From: Dechloromonas sp. UBA6271
Lineage (GTDB): Bacteria > Pseudomonadota > Gammaproteobacteria > Burkholderiales > Rhodocyclaceae
DNA length: 19,584 nt
NCBI GenBank assembly: GCA_002440665.1
Contig: DJUX01000052.1
Location: 1 to 19,584 of the forward strand
Direction: 5' to 3'
Part shown: one piece after another, positions 1 through 7,309 of the stretch
Layout of the letters: the number at the start of each line of letters is the position of its first letter
Position numbering within the stretch: the first letter of the stretch is position 1
Position numbers and translations under genes: made by a program
Notes under the pieces: model-generated
The model's input: only the letters and a program-made list of their open reading frames with translations
Told to the model about the DNA's origin: nothing
Databases searched by the model: none

Positions 1-110
1 TGCAGCGACTGAACCACCGGCCCCGAAAATGCCTCGGCTTCAAGACGCCGCACGAAGTTTTTATGAAGCAGCTACACTCGCCTCATCCCTATGTTGCACT
101 TCTGACTTGA
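1..110 (+). CDS. IS30-family transposase, C-terminal fragment (partial at the window start)
   Basis: Reading from base 3 to the TGA at 108-110 gives 35 residues with the typical IS30 transposase ending: a LNHRPRKCLGFKTPHEVF stretch, then a short tail ending in VALLT. In this family the motif follows the catalytic Glu of the DDE core and closes the protein. The fragment is cut by the window edge rather than visibly broken. It is on the same strand as the N-terminal 272 residues at 18767-19584. If the two were from identical copies, roughly 40-60 residues between them would be unseen. Identification is firm for the family, with no claim about activity. Confidence 0.85.
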   Translation, partial: QRLNHRPRKCLGFKTPHEVFMKQLHSPHPYVALLT

Positions 111-117
111 ATCCGCC
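92..117 (-). repeat. IS30-family terminal inverted repeat (right end)
   Basis: Read on the minus strand, this starts GGCGGATTCAAG and ends GAAGTGCAACA. It matches the left-end repeat at 18718-18743 at 23 of 26 positions. The transposase stop codon (108-110) lies inside it. The base pair just outside (AG at 118-119) equals the pair just outside the other end (AG at 18716-18717). A 2-bp duplication would look like this, but two bases match by chance fairly often. Confidence 0.8.
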
Positions 118-136
118 AGGTATCGGAAAGCGGCAT

Positions 137-195
137 GACGGTAACACCTTTGCGGCGATGATGACTTACCGTCAAATCTACCGTCACTTACCGTC
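137..195. repeat. Cluster of three TTACCGTC octamers (one inverted) beside tRNA-Phe
   Basis: TTACCGTC occurs at 166-173 and 188-195, and its reverse complement GACGGTAA at 137-144. A further ACCGTCA sits at 180-186. The two direct copies are part of a longer shared ACTTACCGTC and are 22 bp apart, about two helical turns. The cluster lies in the gene-free spacer downstream of the tRNA-Phe 3' end. Such spacing and position resemble integrase arm-type sites of tRNA-targeting elements. That reading is inference, because no integrase gene is in the window. Confidence 0.5.
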
Positions 196-232
196 GGATT
201 GCAATAGACCTGATTGGACTGCCTTGGACGTG

Positions 233-272
233 AAAAAGGCCAGAATCCTTGTGTTTGCTGGGGTTTCTGGCC
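233..272 (-). terminator. Rho-independent terminator downstream of tRNA-Phe
   Basis: An 8-bp perfect stem (GGCCAGAA at 238-245 with TTCTGGCC at 265-272) encloses a 19-nt loop. On the minus strand it is followed by five T residues (233-237). It lies 28 bases past the tRNA-Phe 3' end in the direction of transcription. The long loop lowers confidence a little. Confidence 0.65.
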
Positions 273-299
273 TTCTTCGGACTGCTTAGTACTGAATTT

Positions 300-375
300 T
301 GGTGGCCAATCGCGGAATCGAACCACGGACACGCGGATTTTCAATCCGCTGCTCTACCAACTGAGCTAATTGGCC
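300..375 (-). tRNA. tRNA-Phe (anticodon GAA)
   Basis: The reverse complement folds as a standard 76-nt tRNA. The acceptor arm GGCCAAT pairs with ATTGGCC, the discriminator is A, and the CCA is encoded (300-302). The D-arm contains TAGCTCAGTTGGTAGAGC, the anticodon stem GCGGA/TCCGC holds the loop TTGAAAA with anticodon GAA, and the T-arm contains GGTTCGATTCC. A strong promoter lies 13 bases upstream and a terminator lies downstream, so it is a monocistronic unit. The 3' end faces the TTACCGTC cluster and the IS30 end. Confidence 0.97.
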
Positions 376-387
376 AAAGGAGGGCGA

Positions 388-416
388 ATTATAGCGAGGT
401 GTCCCGGCTGCTGCAA
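388..416 (-). promoter_or_regulatory. Sigma-70 promoter of tRNA-Phe
   Basis: On the minus strand a TTGCAG -35 (411-416) is separated by exactly 17 bp from a perfect TATAAT -10 (388-393). The predicted start is near 381, about 6 bases before the mature tRNA 5' end at 375. The promoter sits between the stop of the sensor kinase gene (441) and the tRNA. Confidence 0.85.
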
Positions 417-440
417 TACGGTTACTGCAAAAACGTGGGC

Positions 441-1940
441 TCAGGTGCCGATTGGCGGTGACTGCCGATAGAGCTCCGAAAAATCGTCGGGCACAGGCGG
501 TGGCGGCGGTGGCGGGCGCCAGGTCCGGAACACGACACGGGCGATGGCGCCGCGCCCTGCTGGATTCGGGCGCAGCCTGGCGGTTGCATCGTGCTGCACG
601 GCGATCTCCTGAACGATAGCGAGTCCCAGGCCGCTCCCTTCGGTCGACGCATCGTCGACACGGTAAAAGCGCTCGAACACCATCTCGGACTGCGCTTCCG
701 TAATACCGATCCCATTGTCCTCGACCTCGAAGATGGTTGCCACCCCCGTGCTCATGACGCGGCAAGTGACATGGCCGCCGGCCGGAGTGTAGCGGAGAGC
801 ATTGTCGATCAGGTTCTTGGCCAGTTCGCAGAGGAGAAAGGGGTTGCCACGGACCATCGCTGCACCCTCGGCCTCGAACCCCAGATCGATCCGCTTCTCT
901 AGCGCCACCATGACCCAGTCCTCAACGACTTCACGGATAAGCACGGTCAGATCGAGCGGCTCGTGGCTTTGCTGTGCCGCCTCGCCGCCTTCGGCGCGCG
1001 CCAGGGTCAGCAGTTGATTGACCAGGCGCCCCGCACGATCGACGCCGACGGCGATCTGACGCAGCGCGTGGCGCAGGGCTTCGGGATCGTTTTCCCGAAT
1101 CGCGAACTGGGCTTGCGTCTTGAGTCCGGTCAGCGGGGTCCGCATCTGGTGTGCGGCATCGGCGACGAAACGCTGCTGCGCTTCGACGTTGCGCTTCATG
1201 CGCTCGAGCATTTCGTTGAACGCCTCGACCAGCGGCTCCAGTTCCTCCGGCACGCGGCGCGTGGCGATCGGTGAAAGATCGGCTGGATCGCGGGTTTCGA
1301 TGGTCTTGCGCAACCGGGTCAGCGGGCGCAGGCCACGCGAAAGTCCAAACCAGACCAGCATGACAGCCAGCGGAATGATGATGAACTGCGGCAGGATGAC
1401 GCTGGCCACGATCTTGTTGGCCAATTGCGTCCGCTTTTCCATCGTCTCGGCGACCTCGACCAGCACCCAGCGGTCGCGCGGCATCTGGCCATCCGCGACA
1501 TAGGAGTAGGCAACCCGGACATCCTGCCCCTTCAACTCGATATCGCGGAAATAAATCTCTCCCGATAGCGCGGTGGGGTCAATCTCGAGATCGGGCGTCG
1601 GCAGTTCACGATCGCCCGCCAGCAACTTCCCGTCGCGGTTGACGACATGAAAATACACGTTGTCGGTTTCGTCGGCACGCAGCAAGGCTCTGGCCGATGC
1701 CGGCAGACTGAGTACCGGCTTGCCGTTGACCAACTTGACCTGACGCGAGATCGCCGTCACATGCTCGCGCAAGGCCTGGTCATAGGGAAAGTTGGCAACG
1801 TTGTTGGCGAAATAATGCGTGAACGCGATGCTCAGCGGCCAGACGAACAGCAACGGAGCCAGCATCCAGTCGAGAATCTCGCCAAACAGCGAGCGCTCGC
1901 TCTCGGAGCCCGAAGGATTATTCGGCCTGGGGGCGCTCAA
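441..1940 (-). CDS. TctE-like sensor histidine kinase
   Basis: A 499-residue inner-membrane sensor kinase. TM1 is at about 25-48, a periplasmic segment at about 49-173, and TM2 at about 174-198. A HAMP-like linker follows, then the H-box with the phospho-accepting His264 (DAAHQMRTP), the N-box NLIDNALRYTP (about 376-386), the G1 box VEDNGIGI and the G2 box GSGLGLAIV. The N-terminal region, with LDWMLAPLLFVWPLSIA and the RADETDNVYFHV stretch, is the pattern of TctE-type kinases (2CSK_N domain). TctE itself responds to tricarboxylates, but the ligand here cannot be read from sequence. The start codon lies 23 bases inside the regulator gene, so the two are translationally coupled. The C-terminus carries an unusual run of seven prolines (about 477-483) and a short tail. 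Confidence 0.93.
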   Translation of the reverse strand: MSAPRPNNPSGSESERSLFGEILDWMLAPLLFVWPLSIAFTHYFANNVANFPYDQALREHVTAISRQVKLVNGKPVLSLPASARALLRADETDNVYFHVVNRDGKLLAGDRELPTPDLEIDPTALSGEIYFRDIELKGQDVRVAYSYVADGQMPRDRWVLVEVAETMEKRTQLANKIVASVILPQFIIIPLAVMLVWFGLSRGLRPLTRLRKTIETRDPADLSPIATRRVPEELEPLVEAFNEMLERMKRNVEAQQRFVADAAHQMRTPLTGLKTQAQFAIRENDPEALRHALRQIAVGVDRAGRLVNQLLTLARAEGGEAAQQSHEPLDLTVLIREVVEDWVMVALEKRIDLGFEAEGAAMVRGNPFLLCELAKNLIDNALRYTPAGGHVTCRVMSTGVATIFEVEDNGIGITEAQSEMVFERFYRVDDASTEGSGLGLAIVQEIAVQHDATARLRPNPAGRGAIARVVFRTWRPPPPPPPVPDDFSELYRQSPPIGT

Positions 1941-2589
1941 GACAATAACCCAGTCCGCGTACCGTGGCTATCTTGACGCCGCCGACTTCAAGTTTCTTGC
2001 GCAGGCGGTGCACATAAACCTCGATGGCGTTGTGACTGACCTCTTCGCCCCAGCCACACAGGTGATCGACCAGTTGATCCTTGCTGACCAGGCGCCCCAT
2101 GCGGGTCAGCAGGACTTCGAGGAGGCCGATTTCGCGCGCCGAAAGATCGAGGGGCTGGCCCTGGATCTGCGCCACCCGCCCGACCTGGTCGTAGGTCAGT
2201 GCCCCGCACTGGATGGTCGGCGTCGTCCCGGCCGAGCGGCGCGTCAGGGCACGCACCCTGGCTTCGAGTTCGGCCAACTCGAAGGGCTTGATCATGTAAT
2301 CGTCGGCACCGAGGTCGAGTCCCTTGACGCGATCGCCGGTCCCGTCGAGCGCCGTCAGGATCAGCACCGGCAACTGGCTGTTGCGCGCCCGCAGGCGCTT
2401 GAGTACCTCAAGCCCGGGAAGCTTGGGCAAGCCGAGATCAAGGATCAGCAAATCATAGGTAACCGTGAGCACGGCCGCATCGGCATCGAGCCCGTTCGAC
2501 GCCCAATCGACCGCGTAGCCACCTTGGCGAAGCGAGCGGGAAAGACCATCGGCAATGATGGCATCATCTTCAGCAATAAGAATCCGCAT
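1918..2589 (-). CDS. OmpR-family response regulator (TctD/QseB-like)
   Basis: A 223-residue regulator with an N-terminal receiver domain (1 to about 115). It shows the acidic pair D8/D9, the phospho-acceptor Asp51 in LILDLGLP, the switch Thr79 and the conserved Lys101 in IKPF. The C-terminal winged-helix DNA-binding domain (about 125-220) ends in the usual VRGLGYCLE motif. It should be phosphorylated by the kinase encoded directly downstream, with which it overlaps by 23 bases. A short Shine-Dalgarno (AAGG) lies 6 bases before the ATG. An 11-bp-period direct repeat upstream (2613-2629) is a candidate autoregulatory operator. The same repeat appears before yjcH-actP, which suggests a target. 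TctD-like or QseB-like naming rests on overall resemblance only. Confidence 0.93.
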   Translation of the reverse strand: MRILIAEDDAIIADGLSRSLRQGGYAVDWASNGLDADAAVLTVTYDLLILDLGLPKLPGLEVLKRLRARNSQLPVLILTALDGTGDRVKGLDLGADDYMIKPFELAELEARVRALTRRSAGTTPTIQCGALTYDQVGRVAQIQGQPLDLSAREIGLLEVLLTRMGRLVSKDQLVDHLCGWGEEVSHNAIEVYVHRLRKKLEVGGVKIATVRGLGYCLERPQAE

Positions 2590-2612
2590 GTAACCTTATA
2601 CACCCATACCGG

Positions 2613-2629
2613 TGTAAGAATTTTGTAAG
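2613..2629 (-). promoter_or_regulatory. Direct repeat CTTACA-N5-CTTACA, candidate response-regulator operator
   Basis: Two identical hexamers (TGTAAG at 2613-2618 and 2624-2629 on the plus strand) are spaced by 5 bp. This gives the 11-bp period typical of OmpR/PhoB-family binding sites, where a regulator dimer binds two direct half-sites. It lies 24 bases upstream of the response regulator ATG. A near-identical array is found upstream of yjcH at 4981-5008. Binding is inferred, not shown. Confidence 0.55.
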
Positions 2630-2864
2630 CCTCACGCATTATTCTGCGCGGGCTGTTCTCCTTTTATGGTCTTTGGAGTCCGTGGCTTACGCCGCGACTC
2701 AGGGGGTGGCCCGATCCTGCACTGGGCGCCCCCTACCGTTTTTTCCCTCAAAGCTTCGCCAGTTTAACAAATTCGCCGCCCTGCGCTGCCCGCAGTGCAC
2801 AAGCACGCCCGCAAAAATCAGCGGGCCGGTTGCGGTCGACTGCCAAAAACGGCAAAAAATGGAC

Positions 2865-2896
2865 GAAAAAAAACCCGGGTCGAAACCCGGGCTTTT
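2865..2896 (-). terminator. Rho-independent terminator after actP
   Basis: On the minus strand CCCGGGT-TTCG-ACCCGGG forms a perfect 7-bp GC-rich stem (2874-2880 with 2885-2891) capped by a UUCG tetraloop and followed by a run of nine T (2865-2873). A five-T run on the other side (2893-2897, plus strand) could allow weak bidirectional function. It lies about 20 bases past the actP stop codon. Confidence 0.92.
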
Positions 2897-2916
2897 TGCT
2901 GATGCAGTCTTGCGGC

Positions 2917-4599
2917 TTAGTGCGAGCTGGCGGTAGAAGCACCCAGACCGGTTTCGGAACGGATGAGCTGATCCGGGAACAGAGCGCGCTCCTTCTTGGC
3001 CTGCTCGGAGTTGTCCAGGATGGACACGAGCCAGATCGTGAAGAAAGCCAGGGTCATCGAGAAGATAGCCGGGGAGGAGTACGGGAAGGGAGCGGAGCCC
3101 TTCGGGTTACCCAGCACAGCTTCCCAGACGTTGGCAGACATCACCGTCAGGGCGACAGCGGCGAACAGACCGACGAAACCACCGATGGTTGCACCCTTGG
3201 TGGTGCAATCCTTCCACAGCACGGACATGAACAGAACCGGGAAGTTGGCGGAACAGGCGATCGCGAAGGCCAGCATCACCATGTAGGCAACGTTTTCCTT
3301 TTCGAACAGGATGCCCAGAACCACAGCCAGTGCGCCAAGGCAGATGGTGGTGATCTTGGAAACGCGCAGTTCGTCTTCGGAGGAAGCCTGGCCCTTCTTG
3401 AACACGGTAGCGTACAAGTCATGCGACACGGCGGAAGCGCCGGACAGGGTCAGACCAGCCACAACGGCGAGGATGGTTGCGAAGGCCACGGCAGAGATGA
3501 AGCCGAGGAACAGGTCGCCGCCAACAGCCTTGGCCAGATGCACAGCAGCCATGTTGCCGCCGCCCTTCAGGCCCTTGGCGATTTCGCCACCGACGTAGAA
3601 CTCACCCGGGTTCTGCACCAGATTAACAATGGCGCCGAAGCCGATAATGAAGGTCAGGATGTAGAAGTAACCGATCCAGGTGGTTGCCCAGCCAACGGAC
3701 TTGCGGGCTTCCTTGGCGGACGGCACGGTGAAGAAGCGCATCAGGATGTGCGGCAGGCCAGCAGTACCGAACATCAGTGCCATACCGACCGAGATCGCCG
3801 AGATCGGATCCTTGATCAGCGCGCCCGGCGACATGATGGCATCGCCCTTGGAGTGAACTTGAACTGCCTTGGCGAACAGCGCTTCCGGGCTGAAACCGAA
3901 CTGGAACAGGACGGTAACGGCCATGAAGGTGGCACCAGTCAGAAGCATGATCGCCTTGATGATCTGCACCCAGGTCGTTGCGGTCATGCCGCCGAACAGC
4001 ACGTACATCATCATGATGATACCGACCATCACGACCGCGTAGGTGTATTCCAGACCGAAGAGCACCTTGATCAGCTGACCGGCACCGACCATCTGCGCAA
4101 TCATGTAGAAGGCGACGACAACCAGGGAGCCGGTAGCGGCAAAGGAGCGGACCGGAGTCTGGGCGAAACGGTAGGCAGCCACGTCAGCGAACGTGAACTT
4201 GCCGAGGTTGCGCAGACGCTCGGCCATCAGGAAGGTGATGACCGGCCAGCCGACCAGCCAGCCGATCGAGAAGATCAGGCCGTCGAAGCCGTTGGCGAAC
4301 ACGAGACCGGAAATACCGAGGAAGGACGCGGCGGACATGTAGTCGCCGGCGATCGCCAGACCGTTCTGGAAGCCGGTGATACCGCCGCCAGCCGTGTAGA
4401 AGTCAGCAGCCGTCTTGGTCTTGCCGGCCGCCCACTTGGTGATGAAGAGCGTGACGCCGACGAAGATGCCGAACATCGCGATAGCGGTCCAGTTGGTCGC
4501 CTGTTTCTGGGTGTTGCCCAGATCAGCACCAGCGGCAACGGCAACGCCGGCAGCCAGCAAGGCGAGCAGGCCGCCAAGGATATGTTTGCGGTTGACCAT
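2917..4599 (-). CDS. actP: Cation/acetate symporter ActP
   Basis: A 560-residue sodium:solute symporter family permease that takes up acetate and other short monocarboxylates with a cation. It begins with a signal-like hydrophobic segment (to about residue 25), followed by many membrane segments. Landmarks include the DFYTAGGGITGFQNGLAIAG region, the AERLRNLGKFTFADV loop and the SAVAFATILAVVAGLTLSG helix, all characteristic of ActP. Length is close to the E. coli protein. The ATG at 4599 is chosen over a longer upstream frame because an AAGGAGG site lies 10 bases before it and it overlaps the yjcH stop as TGATG, so the pair is translationally coupled. A strong terminator follows. Regulation probably acts at the yjcH promoter, where direct repeats resemble those ahead of the response regulator. 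Confidence 0.95.
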   Translation of the reverse strand: MVNRKHILGGLLALLAAGVAVAAGADLGNTQKQATNWTAIAMFGIFVGVTLFITKWAAGKTKTAADFYTAGGGITGFQNGLAIAGDYMSAASFLGISGLVFANGFDGLIFSIGWLVGWPVITFLMAERLRNLGKFTFADVAAYRFAQTPVRSFAATGSLVVVAFYMIAQMVGAGQLIKVLFGLEYTYAVVMVGIIMMMYVLFGGMTATTWVQIIKAIMLLTGATFMAVTVLFQFGFSPEALFAKAVQVHSKGDAIMSPGALIKDPISAISVGMALMFGTAGLPHILMRFFTVPSAKEARKSVGWATTWIGYFYILTFIIGFGAIVNLVQNPGEFYVGGEIAKGLKGGGNMAAVHLAKAVGGDLFLGFISAVAFATILAVVAGLTLSGASAVSHDLYATVFKKGQASSEDELRVSKITTICLGALAVVLGILFEKENVAYMVMLAFAIACSANFPVLFMSVLWKDCTTKGATIGGFVGLFAAVALTVMSANVWEAVLGNPKGSAPFPYSSPAIFSMTLAFFTIWLVSILDNSEQAKKERALFPDQLIRSETGLGASTASSH

Positions 4600-4916
4600 C
4601 ACTTCTGTGCCTCCTTGAGAACCTGCGCAGCTTCCGTGTCGAACTCGGTGTTGGCACGACGTACGTAGACGACGGTAATGATGATGGTGAAAAGGATGAC
4701 GCCCAGACCCATCGGGATACCGATGGACATCGTCGCACCTGGACTCACCTTGGTGGCCAGCCATTCCTTGTCGAAGGCGATCAGCAGGATGTAGCCGTAG
4801 TAAACGAACATCATGAGCCCAGTCATGATGAACGAGTAGCGGTTACGTTTGGCTACCAGAGATATGAACTTTGGATTGTTCCGTATCTGTAAGTAGCTGT
4901 CGGTGTGCTGTGACAT
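4599..4916 (-). CDS. yjcH: DUF485 family inner-membrane protein YjcH
   Basis: A 105-residue small membrane protein with two hydrophobic helices (about 30-50 and 63-86) and charged ends. It begins with a soluble RNNPKFISLVAKRNRY segment that is typical of the DUF485/YjcH family. YjcH is nearly always encoded directly before actP and is thought to be an accessory or paired component of the acetate permease, though its exact role is unknown. A GAGGAG ribosome-binding site lies 7 bases before the ATG. Its stop shares one base with the actP start. The upstream region (4917-5037) carries candidate regulator sites. Confidence 0.92.
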   Translation of the reverse strand: MSQHTDSYLQIRNNPKFISLVAKRNRYSFIMTGLMMFVYYGYILLIAFDKEWLATKVSPGATMSIGIPMGLGVILFTIIITVVYVRRANTEFDTEAAQVLKEAQK

Positions 4917-4955
4917 TGATTTGCTCCTCAGAATTGTGTTTATAGAGGCATTGCT

Positions 4956-5008
4956 GCGGAGCGTAATTTAGGCGGAGCGTCTTACAAGCAGCTTACAGAC
5001 TGTTACGA
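4956..5008 (-). promoter_or_regulatory. yjcH-actP promoter region with OmpR-type direct repeats
   Basis: On the plus strand CTTACA (4981-4986), N5, CTTACA (4992-4997), N5, TTACGA (5003-5008) form three half-sites with an 11-bp period. On the transcribed strand they read TCGTAA-N5-TGTAAG-N5-TGTAAG and end 10 bp before a possible -10 TAAATT (4965-4970). The region where a -35 should be has no good match and is occupied by the repeats, the usual arrangement for an activator-dependent promoter. A second, direct 9-bp repeat GCGGAGCGT (4956-4964 and 4972-4980) brackets the -10. Regulator identity is inferred from the same repeat at 2613-2629. Confidence 0.5.
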
Positions 5009-5037
5009 AAGTTGTACGTCCCGCCTTGATCTGGCAC

Positions 5038-5067
5038 AAAAAAGCCCCGCACAAGGCGGGGCTTTTT
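5038..5067 (-). terminator. Rho-independent terminator after groEL
   Basis: GCCCCGC (5044-5050) pairs with GCGGGGC (5056-5062) around a 5-base loop. The hairpin is flanked by A6 (5038-5043) and T5 (5063-5067), so it can act in both directions. On the minus strand it lies 31 bases beyond the groEL stop. Confidence 0.92.
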
Positions 5068-5093
5068 ATCGAGCGGTGAAGCCGGGACGGGAA

Positions 5094-6746
<1,653 letters not shown>

Positions 6747-6793
6747 TTATTAACTCCTGAATTTTGATCTGTTTGGAACGTCGACCGCAGCAA

Positions 6794-7084
6794 TCAAGCC
6801 TGCAGGACACCCATGATGTCTTCTTCACGCATGACCAGGACTTCCTGGCCATCGACCTTGACGGCCTGGCCGGCGTACTTGCCGAACAGAACGCGGTCGC
6901 CGACCTTGACGTCGAGAGCGACCTGCTTGCCGTTGTCGTCGCGCTTGCCCGGGCCGACGGCCAGGACTTCGCCCTGATCCGGCTTTTCGCCGGCGGAATC
7001 GGGAATGACGATGCCGGAAGCGGTGGTGCGTTCGGCTTCAACGCGCTTGACGATCACACGGTCGTGCAAAGGACGGATATTCAT
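6794..7084 (-). CDS. groES: Co-chaperonin GroES (10 kDa)
   Basis: A 96-residue co-chaperonin that caps the GroEL ring as a heptamer. It starts MNIRPLHDRVIVKRVE and has the mobile loop ERTTASGIVIPDSAGEKPDQG (about 19-39, containing the GroEL-binding GIVI), followed by the EVLAVGPGKR and KVGDRVLFGKYAG segments. An AAGGAG ribosome-binding site lies 8 bases before the ATG. The leader holds a CIRCE inverted repeat and a consensus promoter, so expression should be repressed by HrcA under non-stress conditions. Confidence 0.98.
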   Translation of the reverse strand: MNIRPLHDRVIVKRVEAERTTASGIVIPDSAGEKPDQGEVLAVGPGKRDDNGKQVALDVKVGDRVLFGKYAGQAVKVDGQEVLVMREEDIMGVLQA

Positions 7085-7162
7085 AGAGATAGCTCCTTGT
7101 AGTTCTCAGAGATGAAATTGGCCGGCACACCCGAAGGCGCCCGGGAACGGAGCGGGCTTTTG

Positions 7163-7189
7163 TTAGCACTCGTCTCCGGTGAGTGCTAA
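7163..7189 (-). promoter_or_regulatory. CIRCE operator (HrcA-binding site) of groESL
   Basis: TTAGCACTC (7163-7171), a 9-bp spacer, then GAGTGCTAA (7181-7189) is a perfect match to the CIRCE consensus, including the spacer length. It lies 79 bases upstream of the groES ATG and directly downstream of the -10 hexamer, so HrcA bound here would cover the transcription start. The hrcA gene is not in the window. Confidence 0.96.
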
Positions 7190-7218
7190 ATAATAAGGAC
7201 GCAGCCCGTGGATTTCAA
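7190..7218 (-). promoter_or_regulatory. Sigma-70-type promoter of groESL
   Basis: On the minus strand a TTGAAA -35 (7213-7218) is separated by 17 bp from a TATTAT -10 (7190-7195), which directly abuts the CIRCE repeat. The extended -35 CTTGAAA also matches the sigma-32 -35 consensus, but no CCCCAT-like -10 follows at the right distance. The vegetative promoter plus HrcA repression is therefore the better-supported reading. Confidence 0.85.
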
Positions 7219-7309
7219 GTCGACCGAGTGCAATATCGTATCTTTCGGCTTCCGGGAGCGTACGCTGCGGCCGCCGGCCAGAAGTGCGGCACAAGCGCTG
7301 ACGCCGCTT

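Larger units (their letters stand above)
1..117 (+). mobile_element. IS30-family insertion sequence, right end only (cut by window edge)
   Basis: This is the last part of an IS30-family element. It contains the C-terminal transposase codons (to the TGA at 108-110), and the terminal inverted repeat at 92-117 overlaps the end of the gene. The repeat matches, in reverse complement, the left end of the element at 18718-18743 with 3 differences in 26 positions, so both window edges carry the same or a very close element in the same orientation. The outer boundary at 117 is taken from where the two repeats stop matching. Most of the element lies outside the window, so intactness cannot be judged. 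Confidence 0.85.
2590..2916. other. Intergenic region between actP and the two-component genes
   Basis: This stretch has no convincing gene. The short open frames in it have no recognisable protein signature. It holds the actP terminator (2865-2896), the TGTAAG direct repeat (2613-2629), and an overlapping inverted repeat TACACC/GGTGTA (2599-2604 with 2611-2616) just ahead of the response regulator start. A clear -35/-10 pair for the regulator gene could not be fixed. Candidates are TATAAG at 2595-2600, which would leave almost no leader, and GAATAAT near 2639-2645, both read on the minus strand. Confidence 0.6.

Noticed and set aside
29..289. An 86-codon plus-strand frame at the window start
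   Set aside because: It lies out of frame with the IS30 transposase end and runs through the terminal repeat and the tRNA-Phe terminator. It has no ribosome-binding site or known motif.
7190..7226. Sigma-32 heat-shock promoter for groESL
   Set aside because: CTTGAAA matches the -35, but no CCCCAT-like -10 follows at the right distance. TTGAAA-17-TATTAT plus a perfect CIRCE explains regulation.
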